27,102 nucleotides of DNA from Acetobacteraceae bacterium (GTDB lineage: Bacteria > Pseudomonadota > Alphaproteobacteria > Acetobacterales > Acetobacteraceae): positions 1 to 27,102 of the forward strand of contig DAHWBL010000203.1 in the NCBI GenBank assembly GCA_027323595.1, written 5' to 3'. The position numbers and the translations under genes were made by a program. Shown piece by piece: positions 26,480-27,102 of the stretch (within the stretch, counting starts at the first letter, position 1; each line of letters starts with the position of its first letter). The notes beneath the pieces were generated by a model. That model saw nothing but the letters and a program-made list of their open reading frames with translations. It ran no database searches and was not told where the DNA came from.

Positions 26480-26899
26480 ATGCGTCACGGTGTGGCCGGG
26501 CGGAAGCTCAATGTGACATCCAGCCATCGGCTGGCGATGTTCCGCAACCTGGCGGTGGCGCTGATCAAGCACGAGCAGATCACCACCACCCTGCCGAAGG
26601 CCAAGGAGCTGCGGCCGGTGGCGGAGAAGCTGATCACGCTGGGCAAGCGGGGCGGGCTGCATGCGCGCCGCCAGGCCTATGCGCAACTGCGCGACGATCG
26701 CATCGTCGCCAAGCTGTTCACCGCGCTGGCCGATCGCTATCGCGGCCGGGCCGGCGGCTATTGCCGGGTGCTGCATGCCGGCGTACGCCATGGCGACGCC
26801 GCCTCGATGGCGGTGATCGAGCTGGTGGACCGCGATCCGACGGCGAAGGGCCAGGACAGCGGTCCGCGCCCCGAGGCCGCGGAAGCCGAGGTAGACTGA
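26480..26899 (+). CDS. rplQ: 50S ribosomal protein L17
   Basis: L17 is a 50S protein near the tunnel exit. The 139-residue protein starts MRHGVAGRKLNVTSSHRLAM, includes LIKHEQITTTLPKAKELRPV and ends in an acidic tail (PEAAEAEVD) beyond the conserved IELVDRD. It closes the rpsM-rpsK-rpoA-rplQ operon. Its stop codon TGA begins the sequence TGATACCA, which is mirrored at the far side of the following intergenic repeat. Confidence 0.98.
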   Translation: MRHGVAGRKLNVTSSHRLAMFRNLAVALIKHEQITTTLPKAKELRPVAEKLITLGKRGGLHARRQAYAQLRDDRIVAKLFTALADRYRGRAGGYCRVLHAGVRHGDAASMAVIELVDRDPTAKGQDSGPRPEAAEAEVD

Positions 26900-26973
26900 T
26901 ACCATGTCTCGCTGAGCGCGACCCATGGCATCAGCCCTTGGTCTCGCGCGCGCCGCCCAGCCAACCCGCGCGC

Positions 26974-27024
26974 ATACCAAATCCCGCGAACCGCGAAAGC
27001 GTCGCGGTCCGCGAAATTTGGTAT
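26974..27024. repeat. Long imperfect inverted repeat between convergent genes
   Basis: ATACCAAAT (26974-26982) is the exact inverse of ATTTGGTAT (27016-27024). Inside, CGCG (26985-26988) pairs with 27010-27013, and ACCGCG (26990-26995) pairs with 27003-27008, leaving a 2x2 internal loop, one mismatch and a seven-base loop. The total is 19 bp. No T tract follows on either strand, so it is not a standard terminator, but its place between convergent genes suits a two-way stop or a dispersed REP-like repeat. Confidence 0.65.
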
Positions 27025-27102
27025 CACACCCCGTAATAACCGCGGTACCACGCCACGAACGCCGGCACCCCCACGCTGATCGGCGTCGCCGGGCAATAGC
27101 CG
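27024..27102 (-). CDS. 3' end of a probable NAD-dependent sugar-nucleotide epimerase
   Basis: Only the last 25 codons and the TGA stop (27026-27024) are in the window; the rest lies beyond position 27102. The visible C-terminus includes PATPISVGVPAFVAWYRGYY. That resembles the end of UDP-glucuronate 4-epimerase-like short-chain dehydrogenases, where a PxTPxxxGxxxFVxWYRxYY pattern is common. Those enzymes make sugar nucleotides for surface polysaccharides. The assignment rests on this short tail alone. It faces rplQ and is unrelated to the ribosomal cluster. Confidence 0.6.
   Translation of the reverse strand, partial: GYCPATPISVGVPAFVAWYRGYYGV

Overview
The window is a bacterial transcription and translation core cluster. 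Thirty-four complete protein genes lie on the + strand, and the last 79 bases hold the 3' end of one gene on the - strand. By eye the DNA is about two-thirds G+C. The gene order (rplJL-rpoBC, then str, S10 and spc genes, adk directly after secY, then rpsM-rpsK-rpoA-rplQ without rpsD) and the protein sequences point to an alphaproteobacterium. An Acetobacteraceae-like member of the Rhodospirillales is my best guess, from general resemblance only. No rRNA, tRNA, CRISPR array, insertion sequence or prophage was seen.

Layout. (1) 1-10040: a structured L10-type mRNA leader, then rplJ, rplL, rpoB and rpoC. A perfect 11-bp hairpin lies between rplL and rpoB, and two tandem, near-identical Rho-independent terminators follow rpoC. 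(2) 10041-24067: a promoter and a leader of about 200 nt, then an almost unbroken run of 25 genes: rpsL, rpsG, tuf, rpsJ, rplC, rplD, rplW, rplB, rpsS, rplV, rpsC, rplP, rpmC, rpsQ, rplN, rplX, rplE, rpsN, rpsH, rplF, rplR, rpsE, rpmD, rplO, secY, then adk as the 26th gene. fusA, normally between rpsG and tuf, is missing. (3) 24068-26899: a second strong promoter with an A/T-rich upstream element, a leader of about 220 nt that starts with a hairpin, then rpsM, rpsK, rpoA and rplQ. (4) 26900-27102: a long imperfect inverted repeat between rplQ and a convergent, truncated sugar-nucleotide epimerase gene.

How the parts work together. The genes encode most large- and small-subunit ribosomal proteins, three RNA polymerase subunits (alpha, beta, beta'), EF-Tu, the SecY translocon channel and adenylate kinase. 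Many genes touch or overlap (TAATG, TGATG and ATGA junctions), which suggests translational coupling. The promoters before rpsL and rpsM share TTGACTTGGGGG and a GC-rich block, CCGCGCCCT, directly after the -10, so they are probably co-regulated and may respond to the stringent response.

I found no undescribed multi-gene system here. What merits a second look is regulatory and structural: the missing fusA, the paired promoters and long leaders, hairpins placed just upstream of ribosome binding sites, the duplicated terminator, and the repeat element that overlaps both stop codons at the right-hand end.
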